DNA of 64,000 bases, taken from positions 1 to 64,000 of the forward strand of contig NZ_SZQF01000006.1 of assembly GCF_005869935.1 (NCBI RefSeq). The letters are read 5' to 3'. How positions within the stretch are numbered: the first letter of the stretch is position 1; every line of letters begins with the position of its first letter. This DNA is from Winogradskyella algicola. Lineage in GTDB: Bacteria; Bacteroidota; Bacteroidia; Flavobacteriales; Flavobacteriaceae. This document shows positions 35,606 through 44,435 of the stretch, piece after piece. Under the pieces are notes generated by a model that searched no databases, was not told the origin of the DNA, and saw only the letters and a program-made list of their open reading frames with translations. Both the position numbers and the translations under genes were made by a program.

Positions 35606-35767
35606 AATTAAAAAATGTACGATTAATTACTACTGAACATATAGAAGTGTTCAACGTTTTCATATCACATGAAGTAGTGACGAATGATATTCGATGGGTA
35701 AATTAGGCAATCATAATAGCACAAATATGCGTATTATTTTTCAAAAAAAAGTTCAATAATTAAGAAA

Positions 35768-35878
35768 TTAGTCTTTTTCACCAGCCTTGTTATAAGCACG
35801 TATCATCAGAATTGCCCAGAGCGCTACCAAAACTATAACAATTATAGAAAACCATAATACAATATCATTTGCTACCAT
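35768..35878 (-). CDS. 36-aa single-helix membrane microprotein
   Basis: An ATG at 35878 opens a 36-residue product with one hydrophobic helix (about residues 6-27) and a polar, charged C-terminus ending KAGEKD. Its start lies 14 bases inside the 3' end of the next small gene, in a different frame, which suggests translational coupling. I do not recognise it. Size and shape recall small accessory subunits of respiratory oxidases (CcoQ/CcoS-like), but that is only a comparison. Confidence 0.5.
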   Translation of the reverse strand: MVANDIVLWFSIIVIVLVALWAILMIRAYNKAGEKD

Positions 35879-36053
35879 TATCTACAAGTTTTAAGTAAAT
35901 CATAACACCTAATAAAGTAGGTGCCCACAGACCAATAAAGAGGCCATGCATCTGGTCTCCAGTTAAAAATAAATATTCGGCAACAAGGATTATAACTGCG
36001 CACAAAGTTAACATTAGAACGTTCGCTATTCCTAATTTTTTGAAGTAGTTCAT
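35865..36053 (-). CDS. 62-aa two-helix membrane microprotein
   Basis: The 62-residue protein has a short basic N-terminus (NYFKKLG), two hydrophobic helices (about 8-30 and 36-55) and a polar tail. It lies 74 bases after ccsBA in the same direction and overlaps a second microprotein gene by 14 bases. Position suggests a role linked to cytochrome c assembly or respiration, but no motif supports this directly. Confidence 0.6.
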   Translation of the reverse strand: MNYFKKLGIANVLMLTLCAVIILVAEYLFLTGDQMHGLFIGLWAPTLLGVMIYLKLVDNGSK

Positions 36054-36127
36054 TTTTGAGGGTTAGTTTTATAACCTCAAGGTATGAAAATTTATAATGC
36101 CTTTTTAATTGAAATTAAAAAAACAGG

Positions 36128-39100
36128 TTATTTGTAGTAAATTTTATATTTTCTGTATGCAAACAACGCTAAAATGAAAATTATTAAAAGGGTGATAGCT
36201 ATAAATTGAAAACTCAGTATTTGATCACCACTAGCATAAGCATGAAGACCCGATAAATAAAAGTTTACACCAAAATAGGTCATTAAAATACTACCAAAGG
36301 CAAGTACAGACATTAAATTATAAATCCAGCTACCACGTAAACCAGGTACTAATCGCATATGTATAACAAAAGCGTAAATCATAATACTAATCAGCGCCCA
36401 TGTTTCCTTAGGATCCCAGCCCCAATAACGTCCCCAACTTTCATTGGCCCACATACCACCTAGGAAATTCCCAATGGTTAACATGATTAAGCCTACCGTT
36501 AGTGCCATTTCATTAATTATAGTAATCTCTTTAATATTGATATCGATGCGTTTCTTATTTTCTTTGTTAGTAAGAATCATAAGTAACAAAGCTATAACAC
36601 CCAATATCATACCTATTGCGAAAGGTCCATAACTGGCAACAATCACCGAAACGTGAATCATTAACCAATATCCTTGTAGAACAGGTTGAAGATTTGCAAT
36701 TGCCGGATCCATCCAAGCCCAATGTGCCACCATTAAAATTATAGCACTTACAAAAGCGGATGCTGCAATGGTAAGATTACTTTTTCTACCAAAAAGTAAT
36801 CCAAACAAAGATACTGACCAAGCCACATAAATAAGAGACTCATAAGCATCACTCCATGGTGCATGACCAGATAAATACCAACGCCAGATTAAGCCACCAG
36901 TATGAAGTACAAATAGTACAATAATACTAGCAATAAGAATGTTTATGGCTGTCTTTAACCATTTGCTTTTGTAGTTGAAAATATGAACAATGATAAAGAT
37001 AAACAGCAGTGTTGCTGCATAAAGATACCAACTAAATAATTTTTTAAAAATATCGTATTTATTGTATAATATTTCAGCCTTAACCTTGTCGTCAGATAAC
37101 ATAACCTCGCTTCCATACTTTTGCTGTGTTTTTTTAAAATCCCCCAAAAGTTTATCTGCGTTTTCAAAGTTACCAGATTGTTTGGCATTATTTAATGTCA
37201 TCAAATAATAGTTAAAGCCATTTTTTACAAATGCTTTGTATGATTCATCTTCTATAACCTCATCGTAACCACCTTGCTTAAAGTCAAATGAAGATATCCA
37301 TTTGTTATTTTCATCCTCTGGCACAGGAAAAATTCTTATGTTTCTGCCCTCAATAGCATCAGATAGAAGCGTTAATCTTCCGTATGTATTTTTTACCTCT
37401 TTCTGAAATCCATTCGGAACCTGTGCCTTAAAAGCCTCTTCTATGTATGGGCCTAATTTATTTCGTCCATCTTCAGTAAAAAAATCTAATAGACTTACGT
37501 ATTTCTGATCTTTATCTACGCCTATTATAGTTCTAATAGAATCAGCCTTTCTTGGTGTTAAATAAATTACTGGAATGTTGTACCACAATACAGGACTTTC
37601 TTGAATAGATAAAAAAACTTGCGTTGCGTTTAACCCTTCATAAGTATCATGTTTACTTAACTTTCTGAGCATTTCTGAAGCATAAGTATGAATTGGCTTC
37701 ATACGTCCGTCATAATCTTGAATCACCATTTCAGAAAACTTGTCAGTATGTTTTATAGGTGCAACATTAGCCTTTAAAATAGAATCTAAACTTGCTTTAG
37801 ATGGTATGTCGTTTGAGTGATTGTGACCATCGTTTGCAGAATGTTCTTGTGTATAACCCAACAAACTCAAAAGCAAAGCAATCGTGGTCATAATCTTTGC
37901 TTTCTTTTTATTCAACTTAAATAGACGCTGTCTTATATTGTCGAATCTTGTGTTCTTAGCAAATAAAATTGCCATTAATCCAAAATATAATAATATGTAT
38001 CCTGCATAGGTAATGTAGGTTCCCCATCGGTCATTGTTGACAGAAAGTATTGTACCTTTCTCATCTGGATCAAAACTAGCTTGAAAGAACCTATAGCCTC
38101 TGTGGTCTAAAATGTGATTCATGTAAATATGGTAGTCAAAATCACCTTTCTCTTCGTCTAGGATTGTTACCTTGCTTTCATATGAAGAATAGGCTTTTTC
38201 TGTACCTGGATACTTTTCAGCAATGAAATCATTTAACTTTACTTCAAAAGGCAGCTGTTCTAAACGCGAGCCATAGCGCAAGGCAATATCTAAGCCACCA
38301 ACGTTAATTTCTTCAAGTCTGTTGTAAATTCCTTGGCCACCCAGTAGATTAATACTTTTAGTCTCTCCGTTGGCTGTAACGTCTAGTACTACTCCATCAT
38401 CATCACCTTTCAAAATTGTAGGTTTTTTTACAATCCCAAAAACACCTTTAACTACAGGTTTTGGAAAAACTAATTGCATATTACCAATTATGTAGCGCGA
38501 GCGCAAGGCAAGCGGTTGTAAACTATCTTTTACCAATTGCCCAGTTTGACCTGTTGCCATGGTGAGGTATTCACCTTCATATGGTGATTTAATAAAGAGG
38601 CCATCATCAGTGTTGTAAATATTAATAGCACCTTCTTGTTCTTTATTTAAGGAGATAAGAACATTATGCATGTTAGATACTTGACCTTCTTGTAAAAAAT
38701 GATTGTGCGAACCATTATTACTTGCCTCAACTACCTTTAAGTAGCTTTTACCACTAGCATCTGGAATAACATCTTTCTCAGCACCTTTTATAAATTTTCG
38801 GAGTTGAAAAGTTATTTCTTTATTACCGTAGTCATAAGTTTTCTCAAAGTCATTATCTAGGCGAGGTGAAAAATCTACCTCTTCCATTATATTTCGTTGT
38901 TGTAATTGTCCATTGATTTCGTAATCACCAACAATCCTTCCACTTATATATGTCTTTAGAGATCTAAATTGACTTTCTGTTTCCCCTTCTCTAATAGCCA
39001 TCATTCCCTCGTAACCAATATATCTGGTTACTGCAGCACCAACAATAATTAGTATCCATGATATGTGCAAAACAAGTATAGACCATTTTTCTTTTCTAAG

Positions 39101-39322
39101 AAGTTTGTAGCGCGAAATATTACCAACAAAATTGATGACAAAAAAGACCATGATCGTTTCAAACCACCATGCATTGTATATCAACGTTCTGGTGTAAGGC
39201 GTTGGTGAGGTATCCATATTACGATCTAAAATGGTACCAACAGCCATAGCAACTGCAAATGCGATAAATAAAACAGCAGTAAGTTTAGTAGAAAAGAGGA
39301 AGTTTGCGATTTTCTTTTGCAT
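36128..39322 (-). CDS. ccsA: Cytochrome c biogenesis fusion protein CcsBA
   Basis: The 1064-aa protein fuses the two System II haem-lyase subunits. The N-terminal part resembles ResB/CcsB, with helices near 12-32, 50-70, 82-103 and 430-450 and a large periplasmic domain. The C-terminal part from about residue 790 is CcsA, with the tryptophan-rich haem-handling motif WGRYWGWDPKETWALI and conserved flanking histidines. It exports haem and attaches it to apocytochrome c in the periplasm. A long extracytoplasmic insert (about 480-780) follows a second signal-like stretch; this is the layout I know from Bacteroidota fusions. It has its own -7 element upstream. Confidence 0.93.
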   Translation of the reverse strand: MQKKIANFLFSTKLTAVLFIAFAVAMAVGTILDRNMDTSPTPYTRTLIYNAWWFETIMVFFVINFVGNISRYKLLRKEKWSILVLHISWILIIVGAAVTRYIGYEGMMAIREGETESQFRSLKTYISGRIVGDYEINGQLQQRNIMEEVDFSPRLDNDFEKTYDYGNKEITFQLRKFIKGAEKDVIPDASGKSYLKVVEASNNGSHNHFLQEGQVSNMHNVLISLNKEQEGAINIYNTDDGLFIKSPYEGEYLTMATGQTGQLVKDSLQPLALRSRYIIGNMQLVFPKPVVKGVFGIVKKPTILKGDDDGVVLDVTANGETKSINLLGGQGIYNRLEEINVGGLDIALRYGSRLEQLPFEVKLNDFIAEKYPGTEKAYSSYESKVTILDEEKGDFDYHIYMNHILDHRGYRFFQASFDPDEKGTILSVNNDRWGTYITYAGYILLYFGLMAILFAKNTRFDNIRQRLFKLNKKKAKIMTTIALLLSLLGYTQEHSANDGHNHSNDIPSKASLDSILKANVAPIKHTDKFSEMVIQDYDGRMKPIHTYASEMLRKLSKHDTYEGLNATQVFLSIQESPVLWYNIPVIYLTPRKADSIRTIIGVDKDQKYVSLLDFFTEDGRNKLGPYIEEAFKAQVPNGFQKEVKNTYGRLTLLSDAIEGRNIRIFPVPEDENNKWISSFDFKQGGYDEVIEDESYKAFVKNGFNYYLMTLNNAKQSGNFENADKLLGDFKKTQQKYGSEVMLSDDKVKAEILYNKYDIFKKLFSWYLYAATLLFIFIIVHIFNYKSKWLKTAINILIASIIVLFVLHTGGLIWRWYLSGHAPWSDAYESLIYVAWSVSLFGLLFGRKSNLTIAASAFVSAIILMVAHWAWMDPAIANLQPVLQGYWLMIHVSVIVASYGPFAIGMILGVIALLLMILTNKENKKRIDINIKEITIINEMALTVGLIMLTIGNFLGGMWANESWGRYWGWDPKETWALISIMIYAFVIHMRLVPGLRGSWIYNLMSVLAFGSILMTYFGVNFYLSGLHAYASGDQILSFQFIAITLLIIFILALFAYRKYKIYYK

Positions 39323-39349
39323 AGTCTTAAGGGCTTTTTAAGCTCGTGC

Positions 39350-39357
39350 AAAGATAG
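39350..39357 (-). promoter_or_regulatory. Promoter -7 element of ccsBA
   Basis: The minus strand reads TATCTTTG, an exact TAnnTTTG match, 27 bases before the ccsBA ATG. No -33 element is evident. Confidence 0.5.
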
Positions 39358-39516
39358 TGCTTTTTACTGTTTTGGGTTTGATTTTAAACACCCAAAAAAG
39401 CGTTAAAATTCTTCAATTTATTTCTAGTGGTTGATATTTATAGTTTTCAACAGTCCTACTGAGCATCTAAGATTAGCATTTTCTGTATGATTGAGAATTA
39501 ATAATGAGTATTTCAA

Positions 39517-39966
39517 TTACTTTGAAATCTGAGATTTTAAGAGTTTGTTTTGCTCCTCCATCAAACCTTTTAAATCTGACAATAACTCAATATCCTTTGG
39601 CGTTGCAACCGTTTTATCCTTGGTATCTTGCGCTTTATTTCTTAGTTTATTCATAGCCTTAACAACAACAAACACAGTAAAACCAATGATTAAAAAATCT
39701 AAAAATACTTCGAACAATTGTCCATATTCAACAGCTACTTCGCTAGTTGTTATTGCACCTGAATCATCTGCAACACCTTCTCTTAAAATCAATCTTTTAT
39801 CCTGAAAATTTGTACCATCAGATAATAATGACAAAGGTGGTAGTAATACTTGTTTTGCAAGGACATCTATAACCTTATTAAAAGCAGCACCTATTATAAT
39901 ACCTATGGCCATATCCATCATATTACCCTTTACTGCAAATTCCTTGAATTCTTTTAATAGCTTCAT
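39517..39966 (-). CDS. mscL: Large-conductance mechanosensitive channel
   Basis: The 149-aa inner-membrane channel opens under membrane tension to release solutes during hypo-osmotic shock. The N-terminus MKLLKEFKEFAVKGNMMDMAIGIIIGAAFNKVID (first 34 residues) is the classical amphipathic helix and pore helix, with the AxGxxxGAAF pattern. The second helix is near residues 85-105 (FLDFLIIGFTVFVVVKAMN). A periplasmic loop of about 35 residues and a charged C-terminal helix complete it. Length is normal. It lies downstream of the globin gene with its own promoter. Confidence 0.95.
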   Translation of the reverse strand: MKLLKEFKEFAVKGNMMDMAIGIIIGAAFNKVIDVLAKQVLLPPLSLLSDGTNFQDKRLILREGVADDSGAITTSEVAVEYGQLFEVFLDFLIIGFTVFVVVKAMNKLRNKAQDTKDKTVATPKDIELLSDLKGLMEEQNKLLKSQISK

Positions 39967-39999
39967 TTTTGATTAGGTTTAAATTAACACTTAGACCAA

Positions 40000-40007
40000 C
40001 AAAGTTA
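40000..40007 (-). promoter_or_regulatory. Promoter -7 element of mscL
   Basis: The minus strand reads TAACTTTG, matching TAnnTTTG, 33 bases before the mscL ATG and within the gap after the globin gene. Confidence 0.45.
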
Positions 40008-40021
40008 AAAAGAAGAAAGGG

Positions 40022-40411
40022 TTATTTATTTCTGGCTTCAAAAATTTTGAGATATAGAAAAGTTCCCATTTTACGAGCGCGTCGTTTAGCATTTTCCGCA
40101 AAGTCACCTTCAAATAATTCATCTATAGTTTGAAACCATAGATTTAACCAAAGTCCAAAATGTAGATCTGTAATGCTATTATTGTGCGCTTCATCTACCT
40201 TAACATGAGCCTCTAAAGGATTACCGTAATATCTAGTTTTTAAAAACAAACTCGACTCCCAAAACGTGGTAAGATGTTCTAGATGCGCATGCCAATCTTT
40301 AATAGTTTCGTTGAAGAATGGGCCTAAATCTTTATCCTCTCTCACTTTTGCATAAAATTGTGAGACTAAACGGTATATATCCTCTCTGGTTTTGATATCT
40401 GATTTACTCAT
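40022..40411 (-). CDS. Group III truncated haemoglobin
   Basis: The 129-aa haem protein matches group III truncated globins: an early REDIYRLVSQFYAKVREDKDLGPFF segment (about 8-33), the tryptophan-containing HLTTFWESSLF and later DLHFGLWLNLWFQTIDELF. The proximal histidine is probably in LEAHVKVDEAH. These globins bind oxygen or nitric oxide; the role of group III members is not settled. It is the last ordinary gene before the accessory insert, whose protease gene ends 12 bases upstream in the same direction. Confidence 0.88.
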   Translation of the reverse strand: MSKSDIKTREDIYRLVSQFYAKVREDKDLGPFFNETIKDWHAHLEHLTTFWESSLFLKTRYYGNPLEAHVKVDEAHNNSITDLHFGLWLNLWFQTIDELFEGDFAENAKRRARKMGTFLYLKIFEARNK

Positions 40412-40423
40412 ACATTAATTATC

Positions 40424-41242
40424 CTAAGCTTCCCATACAATACTAATGATCGACTTGAATTCTTTGTTCGGAATACAATATTCCATAAAGTCAGAATCTT
40501 CTTGATAATCACCCAATTTAAACCAAGTTGAACGACTAATTTCTTGAGCTTTTTCTTTTCCTGTATAAATAAAATCATAGTCAGCAGCAATATATTCAGC
40601 TGCAACAGAATCTTCTGGAGGTGGCAATTTAGTTATATCTTCAACCCAACATTTCAAATCTGATGATTTCCTCCAATATTTAACAATACCATTATTTATA
40701 AAAACTATAAATAAAGGACAAATATCCAAAGTGATTAACCTAAAAACAATTGATGTTAGGCTAGTTTTGAATCTAATAGAAAGTTCTTTAATAAGATTTG
40801 GACTAAAATATTTTCCAATTACAAATTCTCTAAATATTTTTTCTGGCATTAGCAATTCAGAGGCGAAATCATTTGCTTCAAACTCTTGTATTCCCCTTTT
40901 AGCTTGGTTTTCAACATTAAACCAATTTAAAGTATTTGAATTGTCTGTATGTAATTCTAATTTGTCGTGTAAAAAAAAATGACCTAATTCGTGAGCAAGA
41001 ACAAAACGGATTCGTTCAGGATAAGGAATCGAGGAATTAACCTTTATAATGGTTCTTTTCTTCCCTCTAATAATTTTACCATCTGCATTATCTAAATGTT
41101 CAAAAATATAGATTATTCCAAATCCTCTTATCAAATCTTCGTTAGATAATTCCGTGATTTCATCAAATCCAATTTCTTCTAGAATTTCTTTTGCTTTATT
41201 TTTTCCTCTATTATTCGTCTTCAAGTAATTCAATGATTTCAA
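40424..41242 (-). CDS. ImmA/IrrE-type metalloprotease
   Basis: The 272-aa protein carries the zinc-protease motif HELGH (His84, Glu85, His88) and a downstream EFEANDFASELLMP whose Glu122 fits the third ligand, the hallmark of ImmA/IrrE (DUF955) proteases. There is no helix-turn-helix of its own. Relatives cut repressors or regulators to switch on phage-like elements or stress responses. The C-terminal about 110 residues are a separate mixed domain with a DFIYTGKEKAQ segment that I cannot name. The gene begins 32 bases inside the small helical gene upstream, so translation is probably coupled. Its target is most likely encoded nearby. Confidence 0.88.
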   Translation of the reverse strand: MKSLNYLKTNNRGKNKAKEILEEIGFDEITELSNEDLIRGFGIIYIFEHLDNADGKIIRGKKRTIIKVNSSIPYPERIRFVLAHELGHFFLHDKLELHTDNSNTLNWFNVENQAKRGIQEFEANDFASELLMPEKIFREFVIGKYFSPNLIKELSIRFKTSLTSIVFRLITLDICPLFIVFINNGIVKYWRKSSDLKCWVEDITKLPPPEDSVAAEYIAADYDFIYTGKEKAQEISRSTWFKLGDYQEDSDFMEYCIPNKEFKSIISIVWEA

Positions 41243-41606
41243 TCAAATTTTGGTCTTTTATTATTTCTTTTATTTCATCTTCACTTAATTTGTCAAGTTT
41301 GTTGAATTGAAATTCAACTTGATTTTGTTTTATAAGTTGATTTAAATAAGCAATTGGTTTGTCAAGTCCTTTCTGAATAGCATCTTGAAAGGATTCAACA
41401 GCCTTTTTCAATAAAGCATTGTCCTTCTCTTCATTTATTGAAGCACGCAGTTTAAATTTTAATTGTTTTATTAATTTATCTTGACGTTGTGAATTAGCAT
41501 CTAAATCAACACCATAGTCAGATAAACTTTTACGTATATCATTGATATCTCCAGAAAGATGACTTTCGGTAAATCCCTTGTCAATTATTTCTTTAAGCTT
41601 ATCCAT
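41211..41606 (-). CDS. 131-aa helical protein of protease/sigma operon
   Basis: The protein is predicted almost entirely helical and very charged, with no membrane segment. Heptad-like stretches run through the middle (RQDKLIKQLKFKLRASINEE) and the acidic C-terminus ends in IIELLEDE. I do not recognise it. It overlaps the sigma-like gene by 22 bases upstream and the protease gene by 32 bases downstream, so all three should be made together. It could be an adaptor or anti-sigma protein cleaved by the protease; this is inference from arrangement only. Confidence 0.6.
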   Translation of the reverse strand: MDKLKEIIDKGFTESHLSGDINDIRKSLSDYGVDLDANSQRQDKLIKQLKFKLRASINEEKDNALLKKAVESFQDAIQKGLDKPIAYLNQLIKQNQVEFQFNKLDKLSEDEIKEIIKDQNLIEIIELLEDE

Positions 41607-42202
41607 TTTTCTTGTAGTTTTAGTTGTTTTCTAGACAGTCTTTTAGTAGCATTATTAACTTCTATAGTTGTAGTGTCATTAAGTTCAGCAATTTCTTTGG
41701 GTTTAAAATAACCAGAGAGCCAACATTCAAATACTGCCAATTCTAAATCATCAGCTCCCTGTTCTTTTAAAGAGTTCAAAGTATCTTTTGAAATTTCATC
41801 AAAGTCTATAATTTGTGGTTCATCATCTGCTTCAATTTCACTTAATTCTATATAATCATTGACTTCAATTAAATAGGTTTCATCATTGTTTATAATATCA
41901 TTTTCTTGAGAAGAGCCTTTGCTTTCATTTTTAAGCTTTCTAAAAAAATTATGTAAATCACTTTTCAAAGAACCAAAAACAAAATTTTCAAATGACGTTT
42001 TATCCTTGTCCCAATTTCTAGTTTCATTGCATGCTTTAATAAGAACATTATAGCAAAAGTCTAAATAGTCAAAACCTTTTCTTGCGCTTTCAGATTTATT
42101 ATAAAAACGACCACGAACATAATGTTCCATCCTATCTAATAGTTCTTTCATATCGATAGAATCTAGGTGTTCTAGTATTTCTTTTTTAGTTGCTATAGCC
42201 AT
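41585..42202 (-). CDS. Sigma-70-like protein of accessory operon
   Basis: The 205-aa protein has the outline of a small sigma factor. The N-terminal half has a region-2-like stretch (LDFCYNVLIKACNETRNWDKD, then FENFVFGSLKSDLHNFFRKL), and the C-terminal part has a region-4-like helix-turn-helix (YFKPKEIAELNDTTTIEVNNATKRLSRK). An acidic insert separates them. Divergence from standard ECF factors is large, so it may act as a DNA-binding regulator rather than a true sigma. It is the first gene of the operon and is divergent from the 415-aa gene across a 150-base gap with an inverted repeat. Confidence 0.65.
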   Translation of the reverse strand: MAIATKKEILEHLDSIDMKELLDRMEHYVRGRFYNKSESARKGFDYLDFCYNVLIKACNETRNWDKDKTSFENFVFGSLKSDLHNFFRKLKNESKGSSQENDIINNDETYLIEVNDYIELSEIEADDEPQIIDFDEISKDTLNSLKEQGADDLELAVFECWLSGYFKPKEIAELNDTTTIEVNNATKRLSRKQLKLQEKWISLKK

Positions 42203-42213
42203 GTTTCATAAGA

Positions 42214-42277
42214 ATATGCTCATGTTGAATAAAATATTTCCATAAAGATGGCAAAAAAAAATCACTAATGAGCATAT
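42214..42277. promoter_or_regulatory. Inverted repeat in divergent promoter region
   Basis: ATATGCTCAT (42214-42223) and ATGAGCATAT (42268-42277) are perfect 10-bp complements separated by 44 bases. An outer pair, TTCATAA 42205-42211 and TTATGAA 42307-42313, surrounds them. The layout suits two operator sites for one dimeric regulator controlling both the sigma-like operon and the 415-aa gene. No TAnnTTTG element is evident in either direction, in keeping with alternative sigma use. Confidence 0.55.
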
Positions 42278-42352
42278 ACTATTGAAAGACATGCAAATAA
42301 CCAATTTTATGAAGCATAGTCAAATAAATAATTTATAAACCCAAAATACGTT

Positions 42353-43600
42353 ATGGTAGAAAAATTTAAACAAAAACAGTTATTTCTTGACCCTGAAAAG
42401 AGTTCAGGTAAAATTAAAATCGAAAAGCTTTGTGCTTTGATTGAAAATCATCCTTATAAAGATGATATTTATGAAGTTTTTAATGTTGAAAGCATTAAAA
42501 ACAACTACATATCAATTGACTATGTTGATTTAGTATATAATAGAATCTCGTCGTTACTTTCCAATTATAAACGCTATAAAATAATTGCTGAAACCAAGAA
42601 TATTGATGTATTCGAAGAAGCTGTTACTGATAGCAATGAAACTAATATAGTTTTCAATTTTGAAGAATATTTAGACATAGATGAAGTAAAAGGTGACCTA
42701 AAAGCAATAGCAATTTATGATTCCAAAAATACTTTTCTAGATGAATATGTAATGACAAAGTATGCTAATAACCTGTTTAAAATTGGACAACCAGGACTTG
42801 CAAATTATAATGTGCAATATTTTAAACAAATGGCAGAAAGCAATGATAGTCACAATAAAGAAAAAAGCTATCGTTTAGTTGATTTTGATGGAACGACCTA
42901 TGTTCGAGGTATTACTTCTTTGAGGTATTATGAATATGGTATTGATTTTACTTTTGTTGTTGGCATGTTAAGTCTTTATAAAAACATACAAGACAATCCT
43001 GGTGTTGAATACGAAATAAGAAGTGTTGCAATTAGTGAGTCTAAATTAGAAATTATAGCAGCGGAGAAGTTTGCTAAAAAAGCTGACTCCTTTGGTTATA
43101 TATCTTCAGCAGTTAGAATAACTACAAATGATTTAGGAACAGGCTCTTTAAATTTTGTTAACATAATTAATGTATTGCAAAAAGATTCTACTGGTTTTTA
43201 TTTAATCCCAAAAAAGAACTCAATGGTAGAAAATAGCTCTTTAGTTATAAACCATAATACAAAACCTGAAAACGTTTTTGAATCTATAAAAGGAATAGAT
43301 GGTATTCTCAATACAACTGATAACTTTATTGAAGAGTTAAAAAGTGTAAAAACAATTAATACTCCAGATGAATTGAGAGTGAAGATACTTTCTAAAATTC
43401 AAGCTCCAAGAAGTAGTTTTAAATCTATTAAAAAGCTCTCTGACATTTTTAATAGAAAAATTGATAATGAAGTTGGTAATTTTAAGAAGCTTTTAGAAAT
43501 GTGCAATAAAGCCGAAGAATTAGATATTGAGTATGATTTAAAGGATAAGCTTAGATATATTATTTCAGATATAATTCTTTATGGTAAATCAAGAGATTAA
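42353..43600 (+). CDS. 415-aa protein of unknown function, accessory insert
   Basis: I do not recognise this protein with confidence. It is soluble with mixed helix and strand. The middle (about 185-300) contains YVRGITSLRYYEYGIDFTF, a YISSAVRITTNDLGTGSL stretch and IPKKNSMVENSSLVINHN; this faintly recalls DUF932-type phage/plasmid proteins, a weak comparison. The last about 110 residues are helical and lysine-rich. No catalytic motif is obvious. It is divergent from the sigma/helical/metalloprotease operon and shares its promoter region, so it is the natural partner, target or effector of that operon. Confidence 0.6.
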   Translation: MVEKFKQKQLFLDPEKSSGKIKIEKLCALIENHPYKDDIYEVFNVESIKNNYISIDYVDLVYNRISSLLSNYKRYKIIAETKNIDVFEEAVTDSNETNIVFNFEEYLDIDEVKGDLKAIAIYDSKNTFLDEYVMTKYANNLFKIGQPGLANYNVQYFKQMAESNDSHNKEKSYRLVDFDGTTYVRGITSLRYYEYGIDFTFVVGMLSLYKNIQDNPGVEYEIRSVAISESKLEIIAAEKFAKKADSFGYISSAVRITTNDLGTGSLNFVNIINVLQKDSTGFYLIPKKNSMVENSSLVINHNTKPENVFESIKGIDGILNTTDNFIEELKSVKTINTPDELRVKILSKIQAPRSSFKSIKKLSDIFNRKIDNEVGNFKKLLEMCNKAEELDIEYDLKDKLRYIISDIILYGKSRD

Positions 43601-43673
43601 ATTACAATTAAGTAATTAACAATATAAATCTAGGTGTTTATTTATTTTATTACAATCTTACTATTTTTACAGC

Positions 43674-44435
43674 ATGATAACTGTTACAATTTTAGGTGCA
43701 GGAAATGTTGCATCTCATTTATATAAAGCCTTTAAAAACGCTAAAGATGTTACTGTTAAACAATGGTATAATCGTACTTACAGCGATATATCTTCTTATG
43801 CGAATGAAGTTGACACTATAGATGATTTGTCTCAACTTGAAGGTGCTGACATTTACATTATGGCTGTTAGCGATGATAGTATTGCATCGCTTTCTAGAGC
43901 ACTACCTTTTGAAAACAGATTGGTAGCACATACGTCTGGTAGTGTTTCCATTCACGATTTAGATAAAAAAAATCAACGTGCTGTATTTTACCCTCTACAA
44001 ACTTTTTCTAAGGATGCGGAATTGGATTTTAATGAAATTCCTATTTGTATTGAAGTGACTGAAAAAGCAAATCTTCAGTTTATGAAAGATTTGGCTGAAA
44101 CCATGGGTTGTAAATCTTATAAAATCAATACAGAACAAAGACAGACTTTACATTTATCTGCTGTTTTTATAAATAATTTCACCAATCAGTTATACAGAAT
44201 AGCACACGAAATAAGTGATGCTAAAAGTATTAACTTTGATATCCTTAAGCCATTAATTTTGGAAACAGCCAGAAAGGTTCAGGATATGTCACCCTACATG
44301 GCTCAAACAGGACCAGCAAAACGCAACGATAAAAAAACCATAAAGCGTCATTTAAAACAGTTAGAAAACGAAGAGCATAAAGCCATTTATGAATTATTAA
44401 CGGCTTCAATAAAAAAAACACATGGACAACGATAA
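43674..44435 (+). CDS. Rossmann-like and DUF2520 domain protein
   Basis: The 253-aa protein has an N-terminal Rossmann fold (VTILGAGNVASHLYKAF) similar to F420/NADP oxidoreductases and a C-terminal all-helical DUF2520 dimerisation domain (TLHLSAVFINNFTNQLY). It probably binds NADP and acts as a dehydrogenase; no substrate is known for the family. The last 14 bases overlap the phosphatase gene, so the two are coupled. It begins the six-gene cluster that resumes ordinary gene content after the accessory insert. Confidence 0.88.
   Translation: MITVTILGAGNVASHLYKAFKNAKDVTVKQWYNRTYSDISSYANEVDTIDDLSQLEGADIYIMAVSDDSIASLSRALPFENRLVAHTSGSVSIHDLDKKNQRAVFYPLQTFSKDAELDFNEIPICIEVTEKANLQFMKDLAETMGCKSYKINTEQRQTLHLSAVFINNFTNQLYRIAHEISDAKSINFDILKPLILETARKVQDMSPYMAQTGPAKRNDKKTIKRHLKQLENEEHKAIYELLTASIKKTHGQR

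Noticed and set aside
39370..39397. TTTTGGGT/ACCCAAAA hairpin as mscL terminator
   Set aside because: The arms pair, but there is no U-run after the stem on the minus strand and it overlaps the ccsBA upstream region, so I do not call it.
40424..43600. Prophage or integrative element
   Set aside because: No integrase, portal, capsid, relaxase or att-type direct repeats are seen; only the ImmA-like protease and sigma-like gene recall such elements.
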